DNA from: Shewanella sediminis HAW-EB3
GTDB taxonomy: Bacteria > Pseudomonadota > Gammaproteobacteria > Enterobacterales > Shewanellaceae
Direction: 5' to 3'
Assembly: GCF_000018025.1 (NCBI RefSeq)
Contig: NC_009831.1
Span: 1,984,001-2,048,000, forward strand
DNA length: 64,000 nucleotides
Shown piece by piece: positions 35,508 to 43,548 of this stretch. Made by a program: the position numbers and the translations under genes. Under the pieces are notes generated by a model, which worked only from the letters and a program-made list of their open reading frames with translations, was not told where the DNA came from and ran no database searches. Each line of letters opens with the position of its first letter. The stretch's first letter is position 1.

Positions 35508-36109
35508 GCGCCTGCTCCCTCTTTTACTTCAGTGCTGGTTAGATAATTAAGCGTTTGGATCAGCAGCTGGCTGCCAAGGGTGGTGAGTATCGATTCCGGA
35601 TGGAACTGAAAGCCGACGGCTTTGTATTGTCGATGTGAAATAGCCATAGGCATATTTTCCGTTGTCGCGATAACATCGAGGCTGTCTGGAACCTGAGTCG
35701 CGACCAGGCTGTGGTATCGAGCGACGGGGAGCGGAGATGGCAGGTCGTGGAATATCCCCTCTTGTTTATGATAAGTTGGGCTGGCTTTACCATGCACAAC
35801 CTGTGGCGCGCGTTCGACCTTGCCACCGAAATGTTCAATCATCGCCTGGTGGCCCAGGCAGATACCTAACATAGGGACCTTGCCCGCAACTTTAGCTATC
35901 AGCTCCATCAGGCAACCGGCTTCATGTGGGGCTCCCGGCCCGGGTGAAAGCACGAGTGCAGCATTATCTGTTTCGCTGAGAATTTTGCCTGCAATAAAAT
36001 CGGCATCGACATCGTTGCGGTAGATGACAACCTCAAAGCCCAGGCTTCTGAATTGGTCGACCAGGTTATAGGTGAACGAGTCGAAGTTATCGAGTAGGTA
36101 CAGTTTCAT
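35504..36109 (-). CDS. trpG: Anthranilate synthase glutamine amidotransferase component
   Basis: Class I glutamine amidotransferase (201 aa) that supplies ammonia to TrpE. The catalytic cysteine is in GICLGHQA, and His and Glu are in QFHPESILT. LSPGPGAPHEAG and DNFDSFTYNLVDQF are typical. It stands alone, overlapping trpE upstream and trpD downstream by 4 bases each. Confidence 0.96.
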   Translation of the reverse strand: MKLYLLDNFDSFTYNLVDQFRSLGFEVVIYRNDVDADFIAGKILSETDNAALVLSPGPGAPHEAGCLMELIAKVAGKVPMLGICLGHQAMIEHFGGKVERAPQVVHGKASPTYHKQEGIFHDLPSPLPVARYHSLVATQVPDSLDVIATTENMPMAISHRQYKAVGFQFHPESILTTLGSQLLIQTLNYLTSTEVKEGAGA

Positions 36110-37665
36110 TGTCCGCCTCCTAGTTTGATTGCTGATATGACGGCCTGCGCTTTTTGGCGAGTTTCATCGGCTTCGGCTTGTGGATCTGAATCAAATACGA
36201 CGCCTGCACCTGCCTGAATGTAGGCGGTACCATCTTTGACAAATGCAGAGCGAATGACGATACAGGTATCCATATCTCCGAGGCCATTAAGGTAGCCTAC
36301 CGCTCCGCCATAGCTGCCACGGCGAGTTTTTTCGGCGACGCGGATCAACTGGGCTGCACTGACCTTTGGTGCTCCGGTCAGTGTGCCCATGTTCATGCAG
36401 GCCTGGTACGCGTGCAGCGCATCGAGATCGTCTCGAAGTTGGCCGGTAACGCGACTGACTAAATGCATGACATGTGAGTAACGGTCGACCTTTAACAGCT
36501 CAGCCACTTTTCGCGAGCCACTTTGACTGATCCGAGCCACATCATTACGCGCTAGGTCGACCAACATGAGGTGTTCCGATAACTCTTTTTTGTCCAGGCG
36601 AAGCTCTAACTCTATTCGGCTATCCAGATCGAAATCTATCTCACCATCGGCCGATTTTCCACGCTTGCGGGTCCCGGCAATGGGGTAGATCTCGACTTGA
36701 TTGGTGTGAGCCTCATATTTGAGTGCGCTTTCAGGAGAAGCCCCAAACAGGGTGAAGTCTTCGCCTCTGAAATAGAACATATAGGGGCTTGGATTGGTCT
36801 GCCTAAGCGCGCGATATGCTCCTAATGTACTTGGGCAGGGCAGGCTAAAGCTGCGCGATGGAACCACCTGAAAGATGTCCCCGGCGACAATATGTGATTT
36901 CAGTTCATTAACCGTTGCTTTAAATGAGTCATCGCTGATGTTGACCTGAGTCTGTACATCCAGTGTGACTAACTCATCAACCTTAGTCTCTTGAACTGAC
37001 ATCGTTTGCAGTAATTGGACTCTCTGTTCCAGCACCGCGGAATATGGTGAAGAGGGGAGCTTTTCAACGGTGCTAAATTGATGAGTGACTATATCGGCTT
37101 GTTGCTCTTGGTGATCGATTAAAATTAGCGTTTCAGCGAGATAAAACAGGTAATCGGGGCATGTGTTATCACCTTGAGGAACCTGGGGAAGCGGCTCTAC
37201 GGTATCGATGAGGTCATAAGCCAGCACACCACCTAAGAATAGGTCCTCAAAGGCTGGAGAGTCGCCGCAATCTATCTCCTTGATTAATGCCCTGAGACCA
37301 TCGAGAGGGGAGGTGGATTTTAGTCTGGCATCTTCATCGAGTTGAGCGACCTCTTTTTTCAGGGTGAGCGTCAATATGCCAGCCTCTAAGTTCGAGTCTG
37401 CCTCATGGAAGAAGTGTTGAATGCCAGAGAGAAGATCGTGACCATTTTCGCTCAAGGCGGTGAAGGTCAGTCGATAACTATCGCAACGGATCATCATGGC
37501 TGCATGTGTCATCACAATGCTTTTAAGATGGTCTTTGCTATCTATCTCTGCCGATTCGAGCAGCATTGTGTGTGGTGCGTCTTGGGTAAGATGCTGATAC
37601 AAGCGGAGAGGATCGGCATGATAGGTGATCCTCTCTTTACTCGTCTTTACTTGAGCTATCTTCAT
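36106..37665 (-). CDS. trpE: Anthranilate synthase component I
   Basis: Converts chorismate to anthranilate with TrpG (519 aa). The N-terminal LLESAEID is the tryptophan feedback site. Chorismate-binding blocks are GDIFQVVPSRSF, FGASPESALKYE, PIAGTRKRG, LMLVDLARNDVARI, MGTLTGAPKVSAAQLI and GAGVVFDSDPQAE. First structural gene of the operon, preceded by an attenuator. Confidence 0.97.
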   Translation of the reverse strand: MKIAQVKTSKERITYHADPLRLYQHLTQDAPHTMLLESAEIDSKDHLKSIVMTHAAMMIRCDSYRLTFTALSENGHDLLSGIQHFFHEADSNLEAGILTLTLKKEVAQLDEDARLKSTSPLDGLRALIKEIDCGDSPAFEDLFLGGVLAYDLIDTVEPLPQVPQGDNTCPDYLFYLAETLILIDHQEQQADIVTHQFSTVEKLPSSPYSAVLEQRVQLLQTMSVQETKVDELVTLDVQTQVNISDDSFKATVNELKSHIVAGDIFQVVPSRSFSLPCPSTLGAYRALRQTNPSPYMFYFRGEDFTLFGASPESALKYEAHTNQVEIYPIAGTRKRGKSADGEIDFDLDSRIELELRLDKKELSEHLMLVDLARNDVARISQSGSRKVAELLKVDRYSHVMHLVSRVTGQLRDDLDALHAYQACMNMGTLTGAPKVSAAQLIRVAEKTRRGSYGGAVGYLNGLGDMDTCIVIRSAFVKDGTAYIQAGAGVVFDSDPQAEADETRQKAQAVISAIKLGGGQ

Positions 37666-37741
37666 CTGGTCTCTCGCTTCTTAATCGTTTTTTATCGCAT
37701 TAGAGGCTGCTTAGCTAATCTTGGTACTGAATTTCATGTAC

Positions 37742-37767
37742 AAAAAAGCCCGCATTCTATGCGGGCT
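37742..37767 (-). terminator. trp attenuator terminator
   Basis: On the minus strand a 9-bp stem AGCCCGCAT / ATGCGGGCT with a 3-base loop is followed by six T. It lies between the leader peptide and trpE. An upstream AGCGGGTGG in the leader can pair with the CCCGC arm as antiterminator. Confidence 0.93.
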
Positions 37768-37818
37768 TCTTGTTGAATCTTGTCTCTTTTACATGAGCAC
37801 AGAGTTTCACACCACCCG

Positions 37819-37875
37819 CTAAGTTGGGAAGTGCCACCACCAATTAATGTTTTGTGCTTGTGAAAATGTGTTCAT
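37819..37875 (-). CDS. trpL: trp operon leader peptide
   Basis: An 18-residue peptide, MNTFSQAQNINWWWHFPT, encoded from ATG 37875 to a TAG at 37819-37821, with GAAGGG upstream. Three consecutive Trp codons (37834-37842) act as the sensor. When charged tRNA-Trp is scarce the ribosome stalls there, leaving the following GCGGG free to pair with the terminator arm. This is the classical attenuation mechanism. Confidence 0.95.
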   Translation of the reverse strand: MNTFSQAQNINWWWHFPT

Positions 37876-37939
37876 TCGAACCCTTCAATAAAATCATGTA
37901 GAAAGTAGTACTTAAAGACACCAATTGTCTCTAAGTGGT

Positions 37940-37972
37940 TATATAAAAGCATTTGCGGGTGAACCCTGTCAA
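37940..37972 (-). promoter_or_regulatory. Likely trp promoter
   Basis: A perfect -35 TTGACA (37967-37972 on the minus strand) is followed 18-19 bases later by AT-rich TTTTATATAA that can serve as -10. A small palindrome AAGTAGTACTT (37903-37913) lies downstream; TrpR control is possible but its usual CTAG core is absent. Confidence 0.7.
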
Positions 37973-38217
37973 TTGAATATTGTTAATTTTGGCAATTTTG
38001 ATAAAAATTAGCTTTATTCCTTCGGTTTCTAGCGTATGTAACAAGGAGAGGAAATAGAATTTAACCCTCACCTATGTTTATTCTCCTATATATACCCAAA
38101 CCACTTAAAAATGCTCGTTTCAGAGCTCCCTTAGGATAACTGAGTAAGGCAGTGATTGAGAGAATGGTTATTCCCTTGTTGATATCATATATCAATAAAC
38201 TCAAGTAGAATAAGCCG

Positions 38218-39075
38218 ATGACAGATGAAAATATATTGGCGGATCTTCACAGCCACACAACAGCGTCCGATGGACAACTGACTCCTTCTGAGTTAATCGA
38301 AAGAGCCATAGGTAATGGTGTCGAGATGTTTGCAATAACCGATCACGACACCACTGCTGGTTTAGCCGAGGCACATACTTATAACCAGCGCCATGAAACA
38401 CCTCTGAAGTTAATCAATGGTGTTGAGATTTCAACCCGTTGGCATAACCATGATATCCATGTTGTGGGCCTTAATGTTGACCTTGAAGATATTCAGCTCG
38501 ATGACTTTTTGACCAATCAGCGACATCTGCGTGAGCTAAGAGCGAAAGAGATTGGCGAGCGGCTTGGCAAAGCGGGCATTGAAGGTGCCTATGAAGGGGC
38601 CAAGGCCTTAGCGGGAGAAGCTGCATTGAGTCGGGGACATTATGCTCGTTGGTTAGCCGAACATGGTTATGCAACCAGTATGGCTAATGTGTTTAAGAAA
38701 TATTTAGCCCGTGGAAAAACCGGGTATGTGCCCAATAATTGGTCGGATATGGCCACGGCTATTGAGGTCATTCACCGAGCCGGTGGTGTTGCTGTTCTGG
38801 CACACCCCAGTGGCTATAAACTCTCGGCTAAGTGGGTTAAACGCTTGGTTAGGGAGTTTAAAGAGGCGAGCGGTGATGCCATGGAAGTCGTGGTAAGTCA
38901 GCAGACGGTCGAAGATAGAAATAACCTGATTGCACTGAGTCTTAAAAATGAATTGTTCGCCTCTCTTGGGAGTGATTTCCATTTTCCCGGCAGCTGGACT
39001 GAGTTAGGGAAAAGTATGTTTCAACCTAAAGGTGTCAATTGGGTTTGGCAAATGGATAATTGGGTTAAAGCTTAA
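38218..39075 (+). CDS. rnm: 5'-3' exoribonuclease RNase AM (PHP domain)
   Basis: PHP-domain metallo-phosphoesterase (285 aa), formerly YciV/TrpH. In E. coli it trims 5' ends of rRNAs and degrades short oligonucleotides from the 5' end. Metal motifs: DLHSHTTASDG, FAITDHDT, NGVEIST, IHVVGLNV, VLAHPSGY and GSDFHFPG. It is divergent from the trp operon, the same arrangement as in E. coli. An inverted repeat TTGATAT-CAT-ATATCAA (38179-38195) lies just before the start and may be a regulatory site. Confidence 0.94.
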   Translation: MTDENILADLHSHTTASDGQLTPSELIERAIGNGVEMFAITDHDTTAGLAEAHTYNQRHETPLKLINGVEISTRWHNHDIHVVGLNVDLEDIQLDDFLTNQRHLRELRAKEIGERLGKAGIEGAYEGAKALAGEAALSRGHYARWLAEHGYATSMANVFKKYLARGKTGYVPNNWSDMATAIEVIHRAGGVAVLAHPSGYKLSAKWVKRLVREFKEASGDAMEVVVSQQTVEDRNNLIALSLKNELFASLGSDFHFPGSWTELGKSMFQPKGVNWVWQMDNWVKA

Positions 39076-39113
39076 TATTATTGAGTGTCATTGCAGTGAT
39101 AAAGTTAGCTCAT

Positions 39114-39139
39114 TTTATCTGACAACTTTATCTGACAAC
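39114..39139 (+). repeat. 13-bp perfect tandem duplication
   Basis: TTTATCTGACAAC occurs twice in direct succession in the rnm-yciO spacer. Probably a replication slip; no function is seen. Confidence 0.7.
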
Positions 39140-39277
39140 TTAGTGTGTTTAAGTGTTAGTAATGTGAAAATAAATAGCTGAAGGGGAGCCTGAACTTCTG
39201 TGAACAGGAGAGGTTTTCCGGCTAAATGCAGCTCTGTCGTGTAGAGCTTGCCAAATGGATAATTGGATGGAAGTGAG

Positions 39278-39898
39278 ATGAGTCAGTTTTTTTACGTACA
39301 TGAAGAGAACCCGCAGGCACGTTTAATCAATCAAGCGGTGAATGCCATTAAGAATGGTGGAGTCATTGTTTATCCTACGGACTCTGGCTATGCGCTGGGT
39401 TGTTTACTGGGTGAGAAGGATGCGATGGCCAGAATTGCGCGCATTCGTCAGATTGATAATGATCATAATTTTTCTTTGATGTGCCGTGACCAGTCTGAAC
39501 TGGCGACCTATGCCAGAGTCGATAATCAGGCCTATCGTGTGTTGAAACATAATACCCCGGGTCCATATACGTTTATTTTTAAGGCGAGTAAGGAAGTGCC
39601 TAAGCGCTTGCAAAATCCCAAGAAGAAAACCATTGGGATCCGGGTTCCGGACAATGTTATAGCACTCGCGCTACTGGAGGCGTTAGACGCCCCTCTGATG
39701 TCGACCAGTCTAATTTTGCCCGGGGAAGAGTTTACCGAATCAGATCCTGAACATATACGCGATATTTTAGAGCATCAAGTGGATGTGATCATTCATGGTG
39801 GTTATTTAGGTGAGAAGCCCACCACAGTTATCGATATGTCCGAGGGGGATATTGAGGTGCTGCGTGAAGGGGCTGGCGATGTGACTCCCTTTATATAA
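39278..39898 (+). CDS. yciO: YciO, Sua5/YrdC-family protein
   Basis: Cytosolic protein (206 aa) related to threonylcarbamoyl-AMP synthases that build tRNA t6A precursors; the YciO branch has an uncertain role. Visible blocks: GGVIVYPTDSGYALGC, KDAMARIARIRQID, YTFIFKAS, KKTIGIRVPDN, LMSTSLILPGEE and PTTVIDMSEGDIEVLREGAGD. The start is ATG 39278 with GGAAGTGAG upstream; a TTG five codons earlier is in frame. Conserved neighbour of rnm. Confidence 0.93.
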   Translation: MSQFFYVHEENPQARLINQAVNAIKNGGVIVYPTDSGYALGCLLGEKDAMARIARIRQIDNDHNFSLMCRDQSELATYARVDNQAYRVLKHNTPGPYTFIFKASKEVPKRLQNPKKKTIGIRVPDNVIALALLEALDAPLMSTSLILPGEEFTESDPEHIRDILEHQVDVIIHGGYLGEKPTTVIDMSEGDIEVLREGAGDVTPFI

Positions 39899-39924
39899 GG
39901 CTGTGCATTACTTGCCTAACAAGG

Positions 39925-39930
39925 TATAAT
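39925..39930 (+). promoter_or_regulatory. TATAAT -10 box ahead of scpA
   Basis: A consensus TATAAT about 80 bp upstream of scpA. The -35 at optimal spacing (TGTGCA) is poor, so this is a candidate only. Confidence 0.35.
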
Positions 39931-40009
39931 CGCGCGCTTTCTCGGACTTGGGCCATAGCGCCAAATCCGGGTTAGCCCATATGAATTATTGATACGCTGA
40001 GGACAGTGG

Positions 40010-40798
40010 ATGCGGGGGACTCAAAAAAGTTTACCCTTGGCTATTGTCAGAGGTGAGCCGGTAAAGCAATTTCCGGCGGATCTATTTATACCGCCTGAGG
40101 CGCTTGAAGTTTTTCTTGAGTCTTTCGAAGGCCCCTTAGATCTTCTCTTATATCTGATCCGTAAACAGAAGCTCGATGTGGTTGAACTGCCTATCTGGCC
40201 TGTGACCGAACAATATTTGGAATATATTAATCTTCTTCAGGGCAGCAGGGTCGAACTGGCTGCCGATTACTTGGTGATGGCTGCAACCTTAGCCGAGATT
40301 AAATCTCGATTATTGTTACCAAGGCCGGTATTAGAAGATGAGGATGAAGAAGATCCCCGGGCTCAGTTGATACGTCAGCTTAAGGCCTATGAAGTCATCA
40401 AGGAAGCGCAGGAGCGATTGGATGAGCTCCCTCGTCTCGAGAGAGATGTGTTTCAGGCTAAAGCGACACCTGCAGATAATATCAAACCGATATTACTGCC
40501 ACCCCAAGTGTCTTTGACCGATATTGCCCGAGCTTTTGGCTCGGTACTGAAACGGATTGAAGCGACAGAGCATCACCATGTGAAGCGTGAGGTGTTGTCT
40601 ACGCGAGAGCGGATGAGTCAGATATTAGCCATGCTCGATGGTGAGGAGTACCTCCCGTTTGAAGCATTGTTTGATGTCAGTGAAGGGCGAAGTGGTGTCG
40701 TTGTAAGTTTTTTGGCTTTGATGGAGCTGATTAAAGAGCTTTTAGTCGATTTAAGGCAGAATGAGCCATTTTCAACCATATATGTTAAGGCGTATTGA
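40010..40798 (+). CDS. scpA: Segregation and condensation protein A
   Basis: Kleisin subunit (262 aa) that bridges SMC/MukB-like ATPase heads with ScpB during chromosome segregation. The family signature FLESFEGPLDLLLYLIRKQKLDVVELPIWPVTEQYL is present, read in parts from about residue 36. AADYLVMAATLAEIKSRLLLP and a C-terminal winged helix (SVVVSFLALMELIKE-like segment) follow. Directly followed by scpB with no gap, so cotranslated. The ATG has no strong ribosome-binding site. Confidence 0.94.
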   Translation: MRGTQKSLPLAIVRGEPVKQFPADLFIPPEALEVFLESFEGPLDLLLYLIRKQKLDVVELPIWPVTEQYLEYINLLQGSRVELAADYLVMAATLAEIKSRLLLPRPVLEDEDEEDPRAQLIRQLKAYEVIKEAQERLDELPRLERDVFQAKATPADNIKPILLPPQVSLTDIARAFGSVLKRIEATEHHHVKREVLSTRERMSQILAMLDGEEYLPFEALFDVSEGRSGVVVSFLALMELIKELLVDLRQNEPFSTIYVKAY

Positions 40799-41443
40799 TT
40801 GAGTCAGAAGAAACAGCTGCAGATAAATCCTGATCAGCTTAAACAACTTATTGAGGCGAGCCTATTTGTTATGGGTAAATCGGTCTCGATTAAAAGTTTG
40901 AAAGAGACGGTTTTAGTCAACTTTAATGTATCAAGAGCTAAGATTAAATTGGCCATTGAAGAGTTGCAGCAAGACTACCAAGGTAGAGGAATTGAGTTGA
41001 TGAGCGTCGCGGGGGGATATCGATTTCAGTCGATTGAGTCCCTGAGTCCTTTTCTTCAACCATTATGGCAGGAAAAAGCGCCTAAATACTCGCGTGCCAC
41101 ATTGGAAACCTTGGCAGTGATAGCCTATCGTCAACCGGTGACACGTGGCGATATAGAGTTTGTTCGTGGTGTGGCGGTGAGTAGTCATACCATAAAAAGT
41201 TTAGCCGATAGGCAATGGATAAGAATGGTGGGACATAAAGAGGTGCCGGGAAGGCCCGCTCTTTATGCGACTACGACAGAATTTTTAGCCTACTTTGGCT
41301 TAGATACCATAGCGGATTTACCCCCGCTGACGGATACTGAGTCATTAGCGGCCCTATTTTCTGATGTGAATTCTCTTGAGAAACCACAAGAAGAGATTGG
41401 GCCTGAAAATACACAAAACATAGAAGAGTCTACTAATGAGTGA
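40799..41443 (+). CDS. scpB: Segregation and condensation protein B
   Basis: Winged-helix partner of ScpA (214 aa). [21 protein letters not shown] at the N-terminus, a central [28 protein letters not shown] and the [17 protein letters not shown] ending are diagnostic. The start is a TTG at 40799, right after the scpA stop, with AAGG about 8 bases upstream. An acidic tail closes the protein. The stop overlaps the rluB start by 8 bases. Confidence 0.94.
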   Translation: MSQKKQLQINPDQLKQLIEASLFVMGKSVSIKSLKETVLVNFNVSRAKIKLAIEELQQDYQGRGIELMSVAGGYRFQSIESLSPFLQPLWQEKAPKYSRATLETLAVIAYRQPVTRGDIEFVRGVAVSSHTIKSLADRQWIRMVGHKEVPGRPALYATTTEFLAYFGLDTIADLPPLTDTESLAALFSDVNSLEKPQEEIGPENTQNIEESTNE

Positions 41444-42302
41444 AAAATTGCAGAAAGTCTTGGCCCGTGCAGGCCATGGCTCCCGTCGTGAGATGGAGGC
41501 ATGGATTGCTGCAGGCCGAATTAGTATAGATGGTGAAATAGCCAGCCTTGGTGACAGAATTGAAGCCGATGCGAAAATTCGTATTGATGGCCGTGCTATC
41601 TCAATTAAGTCCGAAGAGGATATCGTTTGCCGAGTGATTGCTTATCATAAACCGGAAGGTGAGATCTGTAGTCGTAAAGACCCTGAAGGTCGTCCAACGG
41701 TTTTCGATCGCCTGCCTAAAACCCGTGATTCACGTTGGGTTGCAGTGGGTCGATTGGATATCAATACTTCTGGATTATTGCTGTTTACCTCAGACGGTGA
41801 GTTGGCTAACCGTTTGATGCACCCATCGAATGAAGTTGAGCGTGAATATGCTGTGCGTACGTTCGGTGACGTGAGCGATGCCTGTATTCAGCATTTGCGT
41901 ACCGGCGTTACCCTTGAAGATGGCCCTGCAAACTTTGATAAAGTCAAAGCTGCCGGCGGTGAGGGGATGAACAAGTGGTGGCACGTGACGCTTTCTGAAG
42001 GACGTAATCGCGAAGTTCGTCGTCTATGGGAATCTCAGGAAGTACAAGTCAGTCGTCTTATCCGTATCCGCTATGGCAGTATCGAGTTGCCAAAATCACT
42101 GCCTCGTGGTGGTTGGATTGAGTTGGAGCTTGAACAGGTCAACTACCTAAGAAAAACGGCTGGACTAGATATCGAAAACCGCACTATGTTAGGCACAGAT
42201 AAGCACAGTGTTGCTCGCTCTAAAGTGAAGAGTGCTAAGATTAAACGTGCAGTACATAAGCATAAAGCAACTGGGGGCAAGAACACTCGTCAACGCACTT
42301 AA
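41436..42302 (+). CDS. rluB: 23S rRNA pseudouridine 2605 synthase
   Basis: RsuA/RluB-family enzyme (288 aa) that isomerises U2605 of 23S rRNA. An N-terminal S4 RNA-binding domain ([21 protein letters not shown]) precedes the catalytic motif [17 protein letters not shown] with Asp108; [13 protein letters not shown] and [10 protein letters not shown] are further blocks. The C-terminal ~50 residues are Lys/Arg-rich. Last gene of scpA-scpB-rluB, ending at a clear terminator. Confidence 0.95.
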   Translation: MSEKLQKVLARAGHGSRREMEAWIAAGRISIDGEIASLGDRIEADAKIRIDGRAISIKSEEDIVCRVIAYHKPEGEICSRKDPEGRPTVFDRLPKTRDSRWVAVGRLDINTSGLLLFTSDGELANRLMHPSNEVEREYAVRTFGDVSDACIQHLRTGVTLEDGPANFDKVKAAGGEGMNKWWHVTLSEGRNREVRRLWESQEVQVSRLIRIRYGSIELPKSLPRGGWIELELEQVNYLRKTAGLDIENRTMLGTDKHSVARSKVKSAKIKRAVHKHKATGGKNTRQRT

Positions 42303-42334
42303 GCTAAGTACGACGCGTTTTTGCTCTACCGATG

Positions 42335-42360
42335 AAAGGCCGCTAATGCGGCTTTTTTTG
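42335..42360 (+). terminator. Intrinsic terminator after rluB
   Basis: GGCCGC-TAAT-GCGGCT stem-loop followed by seven T. Confidence 0.92.
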
Positions 42361-42549
42361 TACCTGTTTATCAGAACAGCAGTTTGGTTTCGCCATGCCA
42401 CCTTATTGATGACTGGTAATGGATAACCAGGCTAGATGAAGGGTAATGCCCTGAACAGATAATTAGTACAGGGCTTATATTTATGGGTATAACTGCTTAA
42501 GAAAGCGGTCTGGGTAAATTTATATCAGAGGTTTCACCCTCTAAGCACT

Positions 42550-43287
42550 TTATTGTGCGTTAAGCTGCTGTCCGTTGACGCCAACAGAGTCATTGCCCAT
42601 CAGATACAGGTAGGTGGCCATTATCTCTGCCGCAGTTTTCAGCGTTTGTGGGTTTTCGGCGGGATAAGCATTGGCGCGCATCGCTGTACGTGTCGCACCG
42701 GGATTAATACTGTTGACCCGAATATTAGAACCCTCATATTCATGGGCAATGGATTGCATCATGCCTTCGGTAGCAAATTTAGAGATGGCGTACTCGCCCC
42801 AGAACGCTCGGCCCTGTCTGCCCACACCACTGGAGGTAAATACCAGCGATGCTTGCGGCGCCTTTTTCATCACTGGCAGCAGTGCTTTAGTCATCATGAT
42901 CTCGGCGATGACATTGACTTGCATGACTTCGTTTACCGAGTCCATAGAGATATGCTCGAATGGTCCCAATACACCTAACATGCTCGCGTTATGCAGCAAG
43001 CCGTCCAGATGACCAAATTGCTCTTCGATAGTTTCGGCCATATCCAGATAATTTTGCTCGGTTGCGCCCTTCAGGTCCAAGGGCACTATCGCCGGTTTCG
43101 GGTAACCCGCCTGCTCAATCTCATCGTATACCGCTTCGAGCTTCTTAACTGTCTTACCCAGAAGAATGACCGTGGCTCCATGCTCAGCAAAACTTAACGC
43201 AGCGGCGCGCCCTATGCCATCACCCGCGCCTGTAACGAGTATCGTTTTGTTAATAAGTAGATCTTTTGCAGCTTGATATTCCAACAT
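42550..43287 (-). CDS. yciK: YciK, short-chain dehydrogenase/reductase
   Basis: NAD(P)-dependent SDR (245 aa) close to E. coli YciK. The cofactor motif is LVTGAGDGIGRAAA. NNAG appears as LLHNASMLG. The active site has Ser in VFTSSGVGRQG, then Tyr-x3-Lys as YAISK, followed by NPGATRTAMRA. The natural substrate is not known. In E. coli it sits between btuR and sohB; here it remains near rluB and sohB but is reversed relative to rluB, and no btuR is seen between them. Confidence 0.94.
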   Translation of the reverse strand: MLEYQAAKDLLINKTILVTGAGDGIGRAAALSFAEHGATVILLGKTVKKLEAVYDEIEQAGYPKPAIVPLDLKGATEQNYLDMAETIEEQFGHLDGLLHNASMLGVLGPFEHISMDSVNEVMQVNVIAEIMMTKALLPVMKKAPQASLVFTSSGVGRQGRAFWGEYAISKFATEGMMQSIAHEYEGSNIRVNSINPGATRTAMRANAYPAENPQTLKTAAEIMATYLYLMGNDSVGVNGQQLNAQ

Positions 43288-43548
43288 GAGTCAATATTTC
43301 CTATCGACGGAAAAGCCCGTCACCTCTAGAGTCACTGATGTGATGAACACTTGTTTAAAACAAATGATTAATTATTGTTCGCCTATTCGTTAGTCGAATG
43401 TGACAAAATTGTAGCTAACTCAATATTTTTACGTTAACTTTAGCTTAGGTAAGGACTTAGAAAAGTCCTCTTTGGTCATACATTTCGACTATTGTGACCA
43501 ATTTTTTGCTGAAAATAAAATTATTACAACAAGATTTGGGGAAAAAAG

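Noticed and set aside
37903..37913. AAGTAGTACTT as a TrpR operator
   Set aside because: It lacks the CTAG core typical of TrpR sites and lies downstream of the presumed transcription start.
38179..38195. TTGATAT-CAT-ATATCAA as an FNR site upstream of rnm
   Set aside because: The FNR half-sites would be separated by seven bases, while the consensus needs four. Kept only as an unexplained inverted repeat.
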